DNA of 60,370 nucleotides from Mesorhizobium sp. ORS 3359 (GCA_000824845.1 CCNC01000208.1:1-60370), one strand, 5' to 3'. Positions 43,027 to 52,253 are shown, counted from the first letter of the stretch. Notes: generated by a model from the sequence alone, not told the origin. Translations and numbers: made by a program.

Positions 43027-44166
43027 ATGTTCGACTGGCTGATTGTCGGGGCAGGCTTTGCCGGCAGCGTTCTCGCGGAACGGATCGCTTCGCAACGAAG
43101 TGAAAGCGTTCTCCTCATAGACCGTCGGAGTCACATCGGCGGAAACGCCTATGACTGCTACAACGAAGCCGGAATTCTCATTCATCGTTACGGACCGCAT
43201 ATATTCCATACGAACGCCCAGTCGATCGTCGACTATCTGTCGCAGTTCACAAGCTGGCGCTCTTACGAGCACCGTGTGCTCGCTTTCGTGGACGGCAAGC
43301 TTCTGCCGATTCCTATAAACCTCGACACGATCAACCATCTTTATGGTCTCGAGCTAAGCCCGGCAGAGCTGGAAGAGTTCTTCGCGTCGCGTCGTGAAAC
43401 CGTTGGCGAAATCCGTACCGCCGAGGATGTGGTTGTCAGCACCGTCGGTAGGGAGCTCTATGAGAAATTCTTCCGCGGCTACACCAGAAAGCAGTGGGGG
43501 ATCGATCCCAGCCAGTTGAGCAAGTCCGTGACGGCCCGCGTCCCGACGAGAACGAACCGCGACGATCGCTATTTCGGCGACAGCTTCCAGCAGATGCCGG
43601 CCGGCGGCTACACGCGCATGTTCGAACGTATGCTGGACCATCCCAACATCAAGATCATGCTGCAGACAGATTATCGCGAGGTCCGAGAGCGAATTCCCTT
43701 TCGGCGACTGATCTTTACCGGACCGGTCGATGAATTCTTTGACTGGAGGCTCGGCCGTCTTCCCTATCGCTCGCTGCGTTTCGAGCATGTAACCCTCGAC
43801 TGCGAGCAATTTCAGCCGGTAGCCGTGGTGAACTATCCGCAGACGGAAGCCTATACCCGCATCACCGAGTACAAGCATTTGACGGGCCAGAGGAATATCC
43901 GGACCAGCCTCACCTACGAATACCCGACAGATATCGGCGACCCATATTACCCCGTGCCGCGGCCGGAAAACGAGGCTCTCTACAAACAGTATGAAGCGCT
44001 CGCTGACAAATGCCCTGACGTGTGGTTCGTCGGCCGTCTGGCGACGTACCGCTACTACAACATGGACCAGGTCGTAGGGCAGGCCTTGGCCACTTTTGCC
44101 CGTATTCAGAAGACTATCCCAGCCTCAGATCGCGCACCGCAATCGGCACTCGCGATCCCCGTCTAG
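43027..44166 (+). CDS. glf: UDP-galactopyranose mutase
   Basis: A 379-residue FAD enzyme that interconverts UDP-galactopyranose and UDP-galactofuranose. The dinucleotide motif is DWLIVGAGFAGSVLAERIA at the N terminus. Further motifs are GGNAYDCYNEAGILIHRYGP, HIFHTNAQSIVDYLSQFT, GYTRKQWGIDPSQL, and YYNMDQVVGQALATF at the end. Length and all blocks are normal. GGAG precedes the ATG. It supplies the furanose donor for the glycosyltransferase just upstream, so the operon should add galactofuranose to a surface glycan. Confidence 0.95.
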   Translation: MFDWLIVGAGFAGSVLAERIASQRSESVLLIDRRSHIGGNAYDCYNEAGILIHRYGPHIFHTNAQSIVDYLSQFTSWRSYEHRVLAFVDGKLLPIPINLDTINHLYGLELSPAELEEFFASRRETVGEIRTAEDVVVSTVGRELYEKFFRGYTRKQWGIDPSQLSKSVTARVPTRTNRDDRYFGDSFQQMPAGGYTRMFERMLDHPNIKIMLQTDYREVRERIPFRRLIFTGPVDEFFDWRLGRLPYRSLRFEHVTLDCEQFQPVAVVNYPQTEAYTRITEYKHLTGQRNIRTSLTYEYPTDIGDPYYPVPRPENEALYKQYEALADKCPDVWFVGRLATYRYYNMDQVVGQALATFARIQKTIPASDRAPQSALAIPV

Positions 44167-44239
44167 ATGCCGTCTGCGCAGCGATGCTTAATCTTGCGCA
44201 CACAACGAACCGCCATGATGCCGGACCCGGAGCTGCAAG

Positions 44240-45913
44240 TTGAGCGATAGTCTCGAAATCTGGGGCGGCGTTGAATGCAGCATCGTGCGCCTGCGCGAGC
44301 GGACCCGCGATCAGCTCCGCGAGACTGGCCATTTCGACCGTGCCGGCGATCTCAGCCTCATAGCCGAGATGGGTATCAAGACCTTGCGATACCCCGTGCT
44401 CTGGGAACTGGTTGAAGGCGATGGTTCGCCGAACTGGCGCTGGCCGGACGAGCGTCTCAACGAATTGCGAAGGCTTGGCGTGAGGCCGATCGCGGGGCTG
44501 GTCCATCATGGCAGCGGACCGAAGTCGACCCATGTGCTTGATCCGGACTTCCCCGAATTGCTTGCCAGGTATGCCGGGCAAGTGGCGCAACGTTATCCCT
44601 GGCTGGAGATGTTCACGCCGATCAACGAGCCACTGACGACGGCGCGCATAAGCGGCCTCTATGGACTTTGGCATCCGCATGGCACCTGCGAGGCAACCTG
44701 CTTCCAATTGACCGTCGCGCAGTGCCGCGCAACCGCCATGGCCATGAAGGCAATTCGCAAACACATACCTGGAGCGCAACTTGTCCAGACCGAAGATTTT
44801 GGGCGGGTGTTCTGCACGCCCCGCCTCCGCTACCAGGCCGACTATGAAAACGAGCGGCGATGGCTGGCGCTTGATCTGCTGAGCGGCCTGGTTGACGACG
44901 ACCATCCATTCCACCGGCGCTTGCTTGACGCGGGCGTGGACCGCCGTCATCTCGACGAGCTGAGCGCGGACCCTTGCCCGCCCGACGTCATCGGGATCGA
45001 TTACTACCTGACAAGCGACCGCATGCTCGACGACGATCTGCGACGGTATCCGGACGAGCAGACTGGGGGGAATGGCGTCGACGCCTATGTCGACATCGCT
45101 GCAGTGCGTTCGGACATGCGCGGCCACGCACGTCTACGGTTCCGGCTAGAGGAAATTTGGGACCGCTACCGCAGGCCAATCGCCGTCACCGAGTTGCACA
45201 ACGGATGCACGCGTGAGGAACAGTTGCGGTGGCTGATCGAGGGGTGGCAGGAAGCCAAGGCGGCGAGGCACGACGGAGCCGATATACGCGCCGTTACTGC
45301 CTGGTCACTGTTCGGGGCCACCGACTGGAACTCGATGCTGGCGCATCAAAAGGGCTACTACGAGAGCGGAGCCTTCGACGTGCGGGGCGCGAGCCCCAGA
45401 AAAACCATCATCGCGAGCGCTCTGAGTCAAATCGCAAAGGAAGGTGCATTCGATCATCCCGCGCTCGATCGGCCCGGTTGGTGGCGAACGGAGTGCCCAC
45501 CGATAAAGCCTGCACGGACAATGCTTCTGGCAGGATTCGGCCGAATGGCGTCCGTCATCGAGGAGTGTTGCCACATGCGTCGATTGGCGGTTCGCCCAAC
45601 GCCGCCGGACAAGCTCACGCAGGAACTGGTGCAGACGAATTCCTGGGCGGCGATAAGTGTTCATGAAGCCGGTCGGTCCTCGCGAGGAACGCGGTCAGCT
45701 CTAGCCAACCTTCGCTGTCAGTTTCCTGGCGGCGCCGCGTTGGATCTCCAAGCAAGCCGTGCGATCGGCATGGTCGAGACCGCCAACGCCTTCCTTGACC
45801 TCGTAGTGGACGGACAAACGGGGACGTTCAGGCTTCTGCGGGCCGAGCCCAACAATCAGTATTGGATAGAGGCTGTCGCAGAGGACGAGAGCGGCGCCAG
45901 CTACGCTGTCTAA
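44240..45913 (+). CDS. GH1-like glycosidase with decayed RmlD-like C-terminal domain
   Basis: 557 residues from a TTG with GGAG upstream. Residues 1-400 are a family 1 glycoside hydrolase barrel: RYPVLWELVEGDG, FTPINEPLTTARISGLYGLW (acid/base Glu), and IAVTELHNGCTREEQ (likely nucleophile Glu). The last 145 residues start TMLLAGFGRMASVIEECCHM, like the Rossmann start of dTDP-4-dehydrorhamnose reductases that are fused to this enzyme in relatives, but the middle of that domain is missing and GxxGxxG is lost. I infer an active hydrolase with a truncated reductase. Third gene of the operon. Confidence 0.85.
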   Translation: MSDSLEIWGGVECSIVRLRERTRDQLRETGHFDRAGDLSLIAEMGIKTLRYPVLWELVEGDGSPNWRWPDERLNELRRLGVRPIAGLVHHGSGPKSTHVLDPDFPELLARYAGQVAQRYPWLEMFTPINEPLTTARISGLYGLWHPHGTCEATCFQLTVAQCRATAMAMKAIRKHIPGAQLVQTEDFGRVFCTPRLRYQADYENERRWLALDLLSGLVDDDHPFHRRLLDAGVDRRHLDELSADPCPPDVIGIDYYLTSDRMLDDDLRRYPDEQTGGNGVDAYVDIAAVRSDMRGHARLRFRLEEIWDRYRRPIAVTELHNGCTREEQLRWLIEGWQEAKAARHDGADIRAVTAWSLFGATDWNSMLAHQKGYYESGAFDVRGASPRKTIIASALSQIAKEGAFDHPALDRPGWWRTECPPIKPARTMLLAGFGRMASVIEECCHMRRLAVRPTPPDKLTQELVQTNSWAAISVHEAGRSSRGTRSALANLRCQFPGGAALDLQASRAIGMVETANAFLDLVVDGQTGTFRLLRAEPNNQYWIEAVAEDESGASYAV

Positions 45914-45932
45914 CACGGTACCGTCGCGTAAC

Positions 45933-47120
45933 TTATCTGTCGACGTCACCAAGCACGATATCGATGGATCCCAGGACGGCTGTGACATCCGCAAGCAGGT
46001 GACCGCGGCAGAGCAGGTCCATTGCTTGAAGGTGCGCAAAGCTCGGCGCCCGCAGCTTGCACCGGTAAGGCTTGTTGGTGCCGTCCGAGACCAGATAGAC
46101 GCCGAATTCGCCTTTTGGCGCTTCGACTGCTGCATAGACCTCTCCCGGAGGCACGCGGAAACCTTCCGTGTAAAGTTTGAAATGATGGATCAGCGCTTCC
46201 ATCGAACGCTTCATCGCGGCACGCTTGGGCGGCACGATCTTTCCATCCGGATTGGAGATCGGGCCAGGCCCCTCCTTCACCAGTAGGTCGATACACTGGC
46301 GCATTATTCTGGCCGACTGGCGCATCTCTTCCATGCGCACGAGATATCGGTCGTAGCAGTCGCCGTTCTTGCCCACCGGAATGTCGAAGTCCATTTCGGA
46401 GTAGCACTCATAGGGCTGCGCTTTCCGCAAATCCCACGCTGCGCCCGAGCCGCGTACCATCACGCCTGAGAAGCCCCATCCCCAGGCATCCTTTTCCGAA
46501 ATCTGGCCTATATCGACGTTTCGAAGCTTGAAGATCCGATTATCCGTCAGCAGGCGATCCAGATCATCTACGGACTTCAGAAAGGGATCGATCCACTTGC
46601 CGATATCGTCGATGAGGTCCGGCGGCAGGTCCTGGTGCACTCCGCCGGGTCGAAAATAGGCGGCGTGCATGCGTGAGCCTGAGGCCCGCTCGTAGAAGAC
46701 CATGAGCTTCTCGCGCTCGATGAAGCCCCACAGGGGTGGGGTCAGCGCACCGATATCAAGCGCCTGCGTGGTGACATTGAGCAGATGGGACAGGATGCGC
46801 GATATCTCGCTGTAGAGAACACGTATCAATTGCCCTCGCCTGGGCACGGAGAGACCCGCAAGCTTCTCGATCGCCAAGCACCAAGCATGCTCCTGGCACA
46901 TCGGCGCCACATAATCGAGGCGGTCGAAGTAAGGCAGCGCCTGGAGATAGGTCTTGTATTCGATGAGCTTTTCGGTGCCGCGGTGGAGCAGGCCAATGTG
47001 GGGGTCGACGCGCTCGACCACCTCGCCGTCGAGCTCGAGCACAAGACGAAGCACACCGTGCGCCGCCGGGTGCTGGGGACCAAAATTGATGTTGAAATTT
47101 CTTACGGCGGCCTCGGCCAT
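45933..47120 (-). CDS. nuoD: NADH-quinone oxidoreductase subunit D, orphan copy
   Basis: A 395-residue 49-kDa subunit of complex I. FNINFGPQHPAAHGVLRLVL at the N terminus, HRGTEKLIEYKTYLQALPYF, LNVTTQALDIGALTP, and the C-terminal FAHLQAMDLLCRGHLLADVT and LGSIDIVLGDVDR are all standard, including the quinone-site His and Tyr region. It looks intact. No other nuo gene is near, so it is a detached paralogue. ATG at 47120 is preceded by TTGGAG. An EcfG-type promoter lies 30 bases upstream, back to back with that of the next gene. Confidence 0.95.
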   Translation of the reverse strand: MAEAAVRNFNINFGPQHPAAHGVLRLVLELDGEVVERVDPHIGLLHRGTEKLIEYKTYLQALPYFDRLDYVAPMCQEHAWCLAIEKLAGLSVPRRGQLIRVLYSEISRILSHLLNVTTQALDIGALTPPLWGFIEREKLMVFYERASGSRMHAAYFRPGGVHQDLPPDLIDDIGKWIDPFLKSVDDLDRLLTDNRIFKLRNVDIGQISEKDAWGWGFSGVMVRGSGAAWDLRKAQPYECYSEMDFDIPVGKNGDCYDRYLVRMEEMRQSARIMRQCIDLLVKEGPGPISNPDGKIVPPKRAAMKRSMEALIHHFKLYTEGFRVPPGEVYAAVEAPKGEFGVYLVSDGTNKPYRCKLRAPSFAHLQAMDLLCRGHLLADVTAVLGSIDIVLGDVDR

Positions 47121-47149
47121 GAAAGTTTCACTCCAAGTGGCGGGCGCCG

Positions 47150-47174
47150 AACCCGGAAATGACGCTGATGTTCC
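47150..47174 (-). promoter_or_regulatory. Predicted EcfG promoter of orphan nuoD
   Basis: On the minus strand: GGAAC at 47174-47170, N17, GTT at 47152-47150. Paired with a rightward site at 47225. Confidence 0.8.
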
Positions 47175-47224
47175 CGCGCTCGCACACATAGGAGGCTGTT
47201 CTGCGCCCCGTCGTAATCGTCCCA

Positions 47225-47249
47225 GGAACATCATCCCTCGATCCAAGTT
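47225..47249 (+). promoter_or_regulatory. Predicted EcfG promoter of MBL-fold hydrolase
   Basis: GGAAC at 47225-47229, N17, GTT at 47247-47249; ATG at 47286. Confidence 0.8.
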
Positions 47250-47285
47250 CGGGCTCGTCACTTCTCAGATACAGGCTGGCAGAAC

Positions 47286-48170
47286 ATGACTGTTCAGATT
47301 CCCCTCTCCGAGATCGATCGCGCCAGGCACGAAGACCTGGGCGACGGAGCTTGGACCATTGCGCCGGACCTTGCTTATCTTCGCCTCTCCATCGTGAACG
47401 TCGTCTTCTTCGGAATGCCCGGCGACCACGCGGAGTGGGTGTTGATCGATACGGGCTTACCCACGTCACGGAGCAGCATCGTCGGCGTTGCGCGGTCCCG
47501 TTTCGGCTCGGACGCGCGGCCATCTGCAATCATTCTGACGCATGGCCATTTCGATCATGTCGGCACAGTCCTGGAACTGGCCAAGACGTGGGACGTGCCG
47601 GTCTATGCCCATCCGCTCGAACATCCATACCTGGACGGGACCGCGTCTTATCCTCCCCCGGATCCCTGGGTTGGCGGCGGCCTCATGGCATTGCTTTCGC
47701 CACTTTTTCCGTGTGGTCCCATCGATCTCGATACTAGGCTTAGGCCGCTGCCTGACAACAGGTCAGTCCCAGGCATGCCGGGTTGGCAATGGCTGCACAC
47801 TCCCGGGCATGCCCCAGGCCACGTCTCGCTGTGGCGCGAAGCCGACCGTGCACTGATCGCTGGTGACGCCTTCATAACAACTGGCCAGGAATCGGCCTAT
47901 GAAGTCGCCGTGCAGCAGCTCGAAATGCATGGCCCACCGCGCTATTTCACGCCAGACTGGGAAGCCGCCGAGCGCTCGGTCCGCGACCTGGCTGCTCTGA
48001 GCCCGGAACTGGTGATCAGCGGTCATGGAGCTGCCGCGGCTGGCGCAGGAATGCGACAAGGTCTCGATCGTCTCGCCGAGCGGTTCAGAGAAACCGCGGT
48101 GCCCGCCGGTACGAAATATGTCCGCAAGCCCGCCACGGTCACAAATGGCCGCGCGTATCAGATGCCATGA
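47286..48170 (+). CDS. MBL-fold metallo-hydrolase
   Basis: A 294-residue metallo-beta-lactamase-fold protein. The metal motif is ILTHGHFDHVGTVLEL (HxHxDH). Further ligands are the His of WLHTPGHAPGHVSLW, the Asp of ALIAGDAFITT, and the His of LVISGHGAAAAG. It has no signal peptide. The class resembles glyoxalase II-like or quorum-lactonase-like enzymes; the substrate is open. Its promoter faces away from that of nuoD, 50 bases apart. Confidence 0.9.
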   Translation: MTVQIPLSEIDRARHEDLGDGAWTIAPDLAYLRLSIVNVVFFGMPGDHAEWVLIDTGLPTSRSSIVGVARSRFGSDARPSAIILTHGHFDHVGTVLELAKTWDVPVYAHPLEHPYLDGTASYPPPDPWVGGGLMALLSPLFPCGPIDLDTRLRPLPDNRSVPGMPGWQWLHTPGHAPGHVSLWREADRALIAGDAFITTGQESAYEVAVQQLEMHGPPRYFTPDWEAAERSVRDLAALSPELVISGHGAAAAGAGMRQGLDRLAERFRETAVPAGTKYVRKPATVTNGRAYQMP

Positions 48171-48383
48171 CCGGACTTGCTGACATAAGATCGCATCGAT
48201 GCTCAGACTTCGCCCGCCAGAAGCACCTCCAAAAGTGACTGGCCACGCTAGGCGGGCGCAACCACTTACCGCACAGCTCAACAAATGGGGTTCCGCTCTC
48301 TTGCAGTGCCGGTGGCTTCCGATCTGACAACAATCTCGGACGGAGCGGGATCCCCGCTAATCGCCGCCTCGCTTCGTCGGAGG

Positions 48384-48575
48384 TCAGAGGCGCGCCACGG
48401 TGGCGATGCGCAGCCGTATCGCCTGCCCTTGCGCAAAGTTCCAAGCCCATTGCTCGTTACGGAAAGAGCGGACAACCTTTCCATAGCCGGGCTCTTCTAC
48501 GACAACTTGCCACTCTTGGTCGGAATGCGACAGGGTGACATACCTGTCGATCGTCGTCTGATACTGGCTGGCCAT
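48384..48575 (-). CDS. Small hypothetical protein
   Basis: 63 residues, MASQYQTTIDRYVTLSHSDQ followed by EWQVVVEEPGYGKVVRSFRN and WAWNFAQGQAIRLR. GGGAGAAG lies 9 bases before the ATG at 48575, which supports the call. The pattern of alternating hydrophobic residues suggests a small beta-rich protein. I do not recognise the family, and no EcfG-type site is upstream. Confidence 0.6.
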   Translation of the reverse strand: MASQYQTTIDRYVTLSHSDQEWQVVVEEPGYGKVVRSFRNEQWAWNFAQGQAIRLRIATVARL

Positions 48576-48946
48576 GGCGCGCTTCTCCCTGTGCCAGAGG
48601 TGCGATTGCCCGCTGCCGGCGAAGTCTGCACCTCCGACAAGGCAGCGGGCCGTGTCACGGGCCCCCGATCTTGTTCGTGACGCAAGATGGACTGACCAAG
48701 ACGGATCCATTCTGCGAGTTCTGCTGACAGCGGCCATAACATGGGTTACCAGGCGCCTTTTTTGTTGGTGGTCGTCCGCCAAAAGGAACACTTTCCGGGC
48801 GGGCCTCTTCGGCTTGGCTCGTCTGCTGCGGACGCGGTATCGCGGCAGGAACATCACCTGCCCGTCTCTGGCATAAAAACTCTGGACGCACAGCCGGTGC
48901 CAGTGCCCCATCACCGCGGCTCTTGGGAGAGCCAAGGCGGAGCGGC
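48576..48946. other. 371-bp stretch without a supported gene
   Basis: Frames on both strands overlap one another without family features. Nothing else seen. Confidence 0.45.
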
Positions 48947-49303
48947 TTACTGCAAAGCGGGCTGTGAAGGTTGTTTGCCCGGCTGGTCGCCGCCTGTGCT
49001 GGATCGAGGTGTTGGGTCCCTGTCAACCTCTGGGTTTCGATCAACGGGGGCTACGTTCATGTTGTCAGCTTTGGACTTTGCAGGATCGGTCTCGGCGGGG
49101 TTCGGGCTGGCGGATGAGGGCGCCTGATCATTCCCCTGCGGCGCCGGCTTGTCGTGGGTCGCAGGCGTCTTTGCCGCCTCACCATAGATCTCGGCAATGC
49201 CCCACGCGATCACCGCCAGCATGAGCACACCGAGCAAGACCGCAAGAACTGGGAGGCCGCGGCCACCCTGCCGCGATTTCTTTGCTAGGATTTGCTTCGC
49301 CAT
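48947..49303 (-). CDS. Single-pass membrane protein with disordered tail
   Basis: 118 residues. A basic N terminus (MAKQILAKKSRQGGRG) is followed by one helix, LPVLAVLLGVLMLAVIAWGI, and an 80-residue Pro/Ser/Asp-rich disordered tail, probably periplasmic. Unknown function. Part of the tail region is repeated as a decayed copy at 59833-59962. An EcfG-type promoter lies 60 bases upstream. Confidence 0.75.
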   Translation of the reverse strand: MAKQILAKKSRQGGRGLPVLAVLLGVLMLAVIAWGIAEIYGEAAKTPATHDKPAPQGNDQAPSSASPNPAETDPAKSKADNMNVAPVDRNPEVDRDPTPRSSTGGDQPGKQPSQPALQ

Positions 49304-49363
49304 GTACCACCGTTATGGAAAGGCCTTCGGCTGCCACCGGAGAGGTGAATCGTAATGTGAGCT

Positions 49364-49388
49364 AACAAGTCATGCCCGATGATGTTCC
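49364..49388 (-). promoter_or_regulatory. Predicted EcfG promoter of the single-pass membrane protein
   Basis: On the minus strand: GGAAC at 49388-49384, N17, GTT at 49366-49364. Confidence 0.78.
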
Positions 49389-49534
49389 CCCCGAATTATA
49401 TGAAGCCGCTGTCCGGGAATCATGCCCCTTGGGGAAAGCAAGCACGCTCCTGTGACTGTCGCTTGCAGCAAACCGGGGCGTTGGGATCCGGTGCCAGTGT
49501 TCTCGCACTTAACTTTTCGCGGTTCTCCCGCTTC

Positions 49535-50029
49535 CTAAAGGTGAGCGAATTGCATTGTCACAGCTTCCAGATTGTGTTCCAGCCACTTGGCCATGGCCAG
49601 CTCCTCCTCCAAGCTTTGCTGGAGACTATCGGCCGCTTGAGTGTACCCAATGACCCTTCCAAGGGTGATGAGAGATTTGTAGGCAGCTATCTCGTAGTTC
49701 TCAAAAGCGAAATTCGCGAAGCTGTTCTTCAAAATTTCATCGCCCGCCATAGAGTGGCCCATCGCGGCGGCACTCCCTACCGCCGACATCACCGCGTCTT
49801 CGATCGTCGAAGTCCCCTCTTCAACACCCTCCAGCAGACTTTCAAGCCGCTTTATCTGCCCTTCAGTTTCGGCAATATGCACTCTCAATCGCTCGGCCAC
49901 CTGAGGATAGTTCTCGATGCGCTCGACTTGGGGTCTCATGATCGACAGGGCTTGGTTTTCCATAGCATGTGCATTGCGCAGTCCGGTGATGAAGGTCGAA
50001 CGCGTTTCCGATTTTGCATTGGCATCCAT
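49535..50029 (-). CDS. DUF892 ferritin-like protein (YciF type)
   Basis: A 164-residue ferritin-like helical bundle of the DUF892 family. LRNAHAMENQALSIMRPQVE, then HIAETEGQIKRLESLLEGVE, FANFAFENYEIAAYKSLITL and EEELAMAKWLEHNLEAVTMQ carry the Glu and His residues of the di-iron site. Family members (YciE/YciF) are induced by stress and in many alphaproteobacteria are part of the general stress response. AAGGAGTGGAGTT precedes the ATG at 50029; an EcfG-type promoter is 25 bases further. Confidence 0.93.
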   Translation of the reverse strand: MDANAKSETRSTFITGLRNAHAMENQALSIMRPQVERIENYPQVAERLRVHIAETEGQIKRLESLLEGVEEGTSTIEDAVMSAVGSAAAMGHSMAGDEILKNSFANFAFENYEIAAYKSLITLGRVIGYTQAADSLQQSLEEELAMAKWLEHNLEAVTMQFAHL

Positions 50030-50053
50030 AACTCCACTCCTTTTGAAACGCCG

Positions 50054-50078
50054 AACCACCGATCGACCGCATTGTTCC
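50054..50078 (-). promoter_or_regulatory. Predicted EcfG promoter of DUF892 gene
   Basis: On the minus strand: GGAAC at 50078-50074, N17, GTT at 50056-50054. Confidence 0.8.
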
Positions 50079-50217
50079 TCGGTGGCCCGCCTCTGCGGCT
50101 CACGATGGCACTTCCAGTTCGTCGACCTTTGTCGCTGATGGCTAATGCATCTGTCGGATTCCAGCTTGAAGATTTTGCATGTTTGAGGAGATCACGCACC
50201 TGGCCGAGAGCAAGTTT

Positions 50218-50242
50218 GGAACAAGAAGAGGCCGCGCCTGTT
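50218..50242 (+). promoter_or_regulatory. Predicted EcfG promoter of flavoprotein, possibly leaderless
   Basis: GGAAC at 50218-50222, N17, GTT at 50240-50242. Only 8 bases separate the -10 from the ATG at 50251, so the message may begin at or next to its start codon. Confidence 0.75.
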
Positions 50243-50250
50243 CGGCGACG

Positions 50251-51180
50251 ATGACCGATCTGGATATCAGCCGCAATTGCGATGTCGCTGTCGTGGGCGG
50301 CGGCCCGGCGGGTCTCGCCGCTGCCATCTATCTGTCCCGCTTCTTGCGCTCTGTGTCGGTTTTCGACGTCGACGACGGGCGTGCGAAACTCATCCCCAGG
50401 ACCAACAATTGCCCGGGCTTTCCCGAAGGGATTTCCGGCAACGACTTGTTAATCCGCTTGAGGGAGCAAGCCGTCGCTTACGGCACCGAAGTCGTCCCGA
50501 CCGGCGTCGAGTCCCTTTCGGCAACTAACAGTGCGTTCGTTCTTGAAACGGCTGCCGGCAATGTTCAGGCGTCCCGTGTTGTGCTGGCGACCGGCGTCGT
50601 CGATCGGGCGCCGGCGATAAGCGGCCTTCGTAAGGCGATTGCGTCAGGAGCTGTCCGGCTATGTCCTGTTTGCGATGCCTACGAGGTCCAGGGACAGCGC
50701 ATCGCAATCGTCGGCCCGGACCACTCAGCTCTTAGAGAAGCATTGTATCTGCGGCGCTACAGCCCATCGGTATCTATCATATGTAACTATCCCGAGGATA
50801 TTTCCGCGGCGATACGCAGGGAGGCGCAGGTCGCGGGTATAGCGGTCTGGGACGGCGTTGATGATCTCGTCTTGCGCGAGGCCGGGCTCGATGTCGTCAT
50901 GGCGGATGGATCGAAGACCGAGCGGATCGGCGTGCTCTATGCCGCGATGGGCTGCGACGTTCGATCGGAACTCGCCATGGATGTTGGCGCACACTGCGAT
51001 GAAGAGGGCTACATTCTCATCGGTCCACACGCGCAAACCTCGGCCGACGGTGTTTACGCGATCGGCGATGTTGCCAAAGCGCTCAACCAGATCGCCGTGG
51101 GATTTGGCCAGGCGGCTTTGGCTGCCACCCACATTCACAACAGTCTGATGGCAGAGCAGGCTCGCGGCGGTAACTCATGA
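50251..51180 (+). CDS. Thioredoxin-reductase-like FAD oxidoreductase
   Basis: 309 residues from ATG 50251. The FAD motif is CDVAVVGGGPAGLAAAIYLS. The redox pair sits in AVRLCPVCDAYEVQGQRIAI (CxxC), and the C-terminal FAD block is GVYAIGDVAKALNQIAVGFG. The NADP-binding motif is altered (IVGPDHSALREALYL instead of GxGxxA), so cofactor use may differ from true TrxB. The start is chosen because the predicted promoter lies immediately ahead; the longer frame from 50179 would span that promoter. It should reduce a thioredoxin- or peroxiredoxin-like partner under stress. Confidence 0.9.
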   Translation: MTDLDISRNCDVAVVGGGPAGLAAAIYLSRFLRSVSVFDVDDGRAKLIPRTNNCPGFPEGISGNDLLIRLREQAVAYGTEVVPTGVESLSATNSAFVLETAAGNVQASRVVLATGVVDRAPAISGLRKAIASGAVRLCPVCDAYEVQGQRIAIVGPDHSALREALYLRRYSPSVSIICNYPEDISAAIRREAQVAGIAVWDGVDDLVLREAGLDVVMADGSKTERIGVLYAAMGCDVRSELAMDVGAHCDEEGYILIGPHAQTSADGVYAIGDVAKALNQIAVGFGQAALAATHIHNSLMAEQARGGNS

Positions 51181-51273
51181 ACGTTCTATCGGTTTAGGCA
51201 ACCGACCTGAAACATCGAGTTGATGAAACTGCCGGGACCGAGCCAACGAAAACGACTGAACGTGCTGCCCCGT

Positions 51274-52071
51274 TCAGGCGTTGAATCGCGACCAAGCTAA
51301 GCAGCCGCCCACCAACGGCGATGTGCTGACCACAATGGCACCGCTCGCATGCAACTTGAATAACCCTCCCCATGAGAGCTGCCCAACGACCCACACCGAT
51401 CCGTCGGAGCTAGTCCACTTTAAACTTGTGCCGGCACCAAGAACCTTTTGCATCATGGAGGCCGGGCTCATCCCCTGTTTAAACACCACTATGGCTTCAG
51501 AGTTTCGAGTGAAGCTCGGTCCGAGCCCCGCCATCAATCCTGAGAACATTGCGACGCTCATCAAGGCGGCGCTCGCGCTCCCACTTGCCACCCCGCTCCG
51601 GCTCGGGAATGCCCAGGCGAGCAACAAAGGTCCAAGGCCAAAGACAACGAGCCACCCGATGTGCCAGGCAAGCGGAGCATCACTGTTCATCTTGATCCGA
51701 TGAAGCCCCAGCAGCCAGTGAAACACAGCCGCATCGACAACGTGCCACAAGCCAAACCCGACCAGTGACAGCCGCAGAATCTCACTTGTCGTGGCAATGC
51801 GTGAGTTGGTTGCGCGTGCCGCCACCAGCAAAATGGTCGCCAACACGAGCAACAGGTACATCGCCAGATGAAAAAGGCCGTCGGCCATGATCTGGGCCCG
51901 CAGGTCGGCCCCTGGGGAGAAGGCTGAGAGCAGGTGATGCCACTGCAATATCTGGTGGAGAACGATACCATCGAAAAAGCCCGCAAGCGCGAAGCCGACC
52001 AACAGCCAACCCCAGAGCGCTTTGCGATCCAGGCGACGATGCGAGCCGTCAACAGCATCATGGAGCGACAT
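51274..52071 (-). CDS. DUF2243 family membrane protein
   Basis: A 265-residue protein. The DUF2243 core reads GWLLVGFALAGFFDGIVLHQ and ILQWHHLLSAF, with several conserved histidines and further helices LFHLAMYLLLVLATILLVAA and GFGLWHVVDAAVFHWLLGLH. The C-terminal 80 residues, beginning ASAALMSVAMFSGLMAG, are an added copper-oxidase-accessory-like segment I cannot assign. Such proteins often neighbour cytochrome oxidase genes, as here. GGAG precedes the ATG at 52071. Its EcfG-type promoter is back to back with that of cytochrome oxidase. Confidence 0.85.
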   Translation of the reverse strand: MSLHDAVDGSHRRLDRKALWGWLLVGFALAGFFDGIVLHQILQWHHLLSAFSPGADLRAQIMADGLFHLAMYLLLVLATILLVAARATNSRIATTSEILRLSLVGFGLWHVVDAAVFHWLLGLHRIKMNSDAPLAWHIGWLVVFGLGPLLLAWAFPSRSGVASGSASAALMSVAMFSGLMAGLGPSFTRNSEAIVVFKQGMSPASMMQKVLGAGTSLKWTSSDGSVWVVGQLSWGGLFKLHASGAIVVSTSPLVGGCLAWSRFNA

Positions 52072-52253
52072 CGGGTACTCCTTCATCCTTGCCACGGACC
52101 GGAGCAAAAAGCCCTTCTCAGCCGGACCATGAAGGCCATATCGGGCTTCCAGCCAGAACACGAAGATCAGTCCCCCGCGACCGTTGAAAGTACCAGTACG
52201 GCTGCAAACATCTCAATCATCACGGCACTCCGCAGGGGGATATCGAGCAACCG

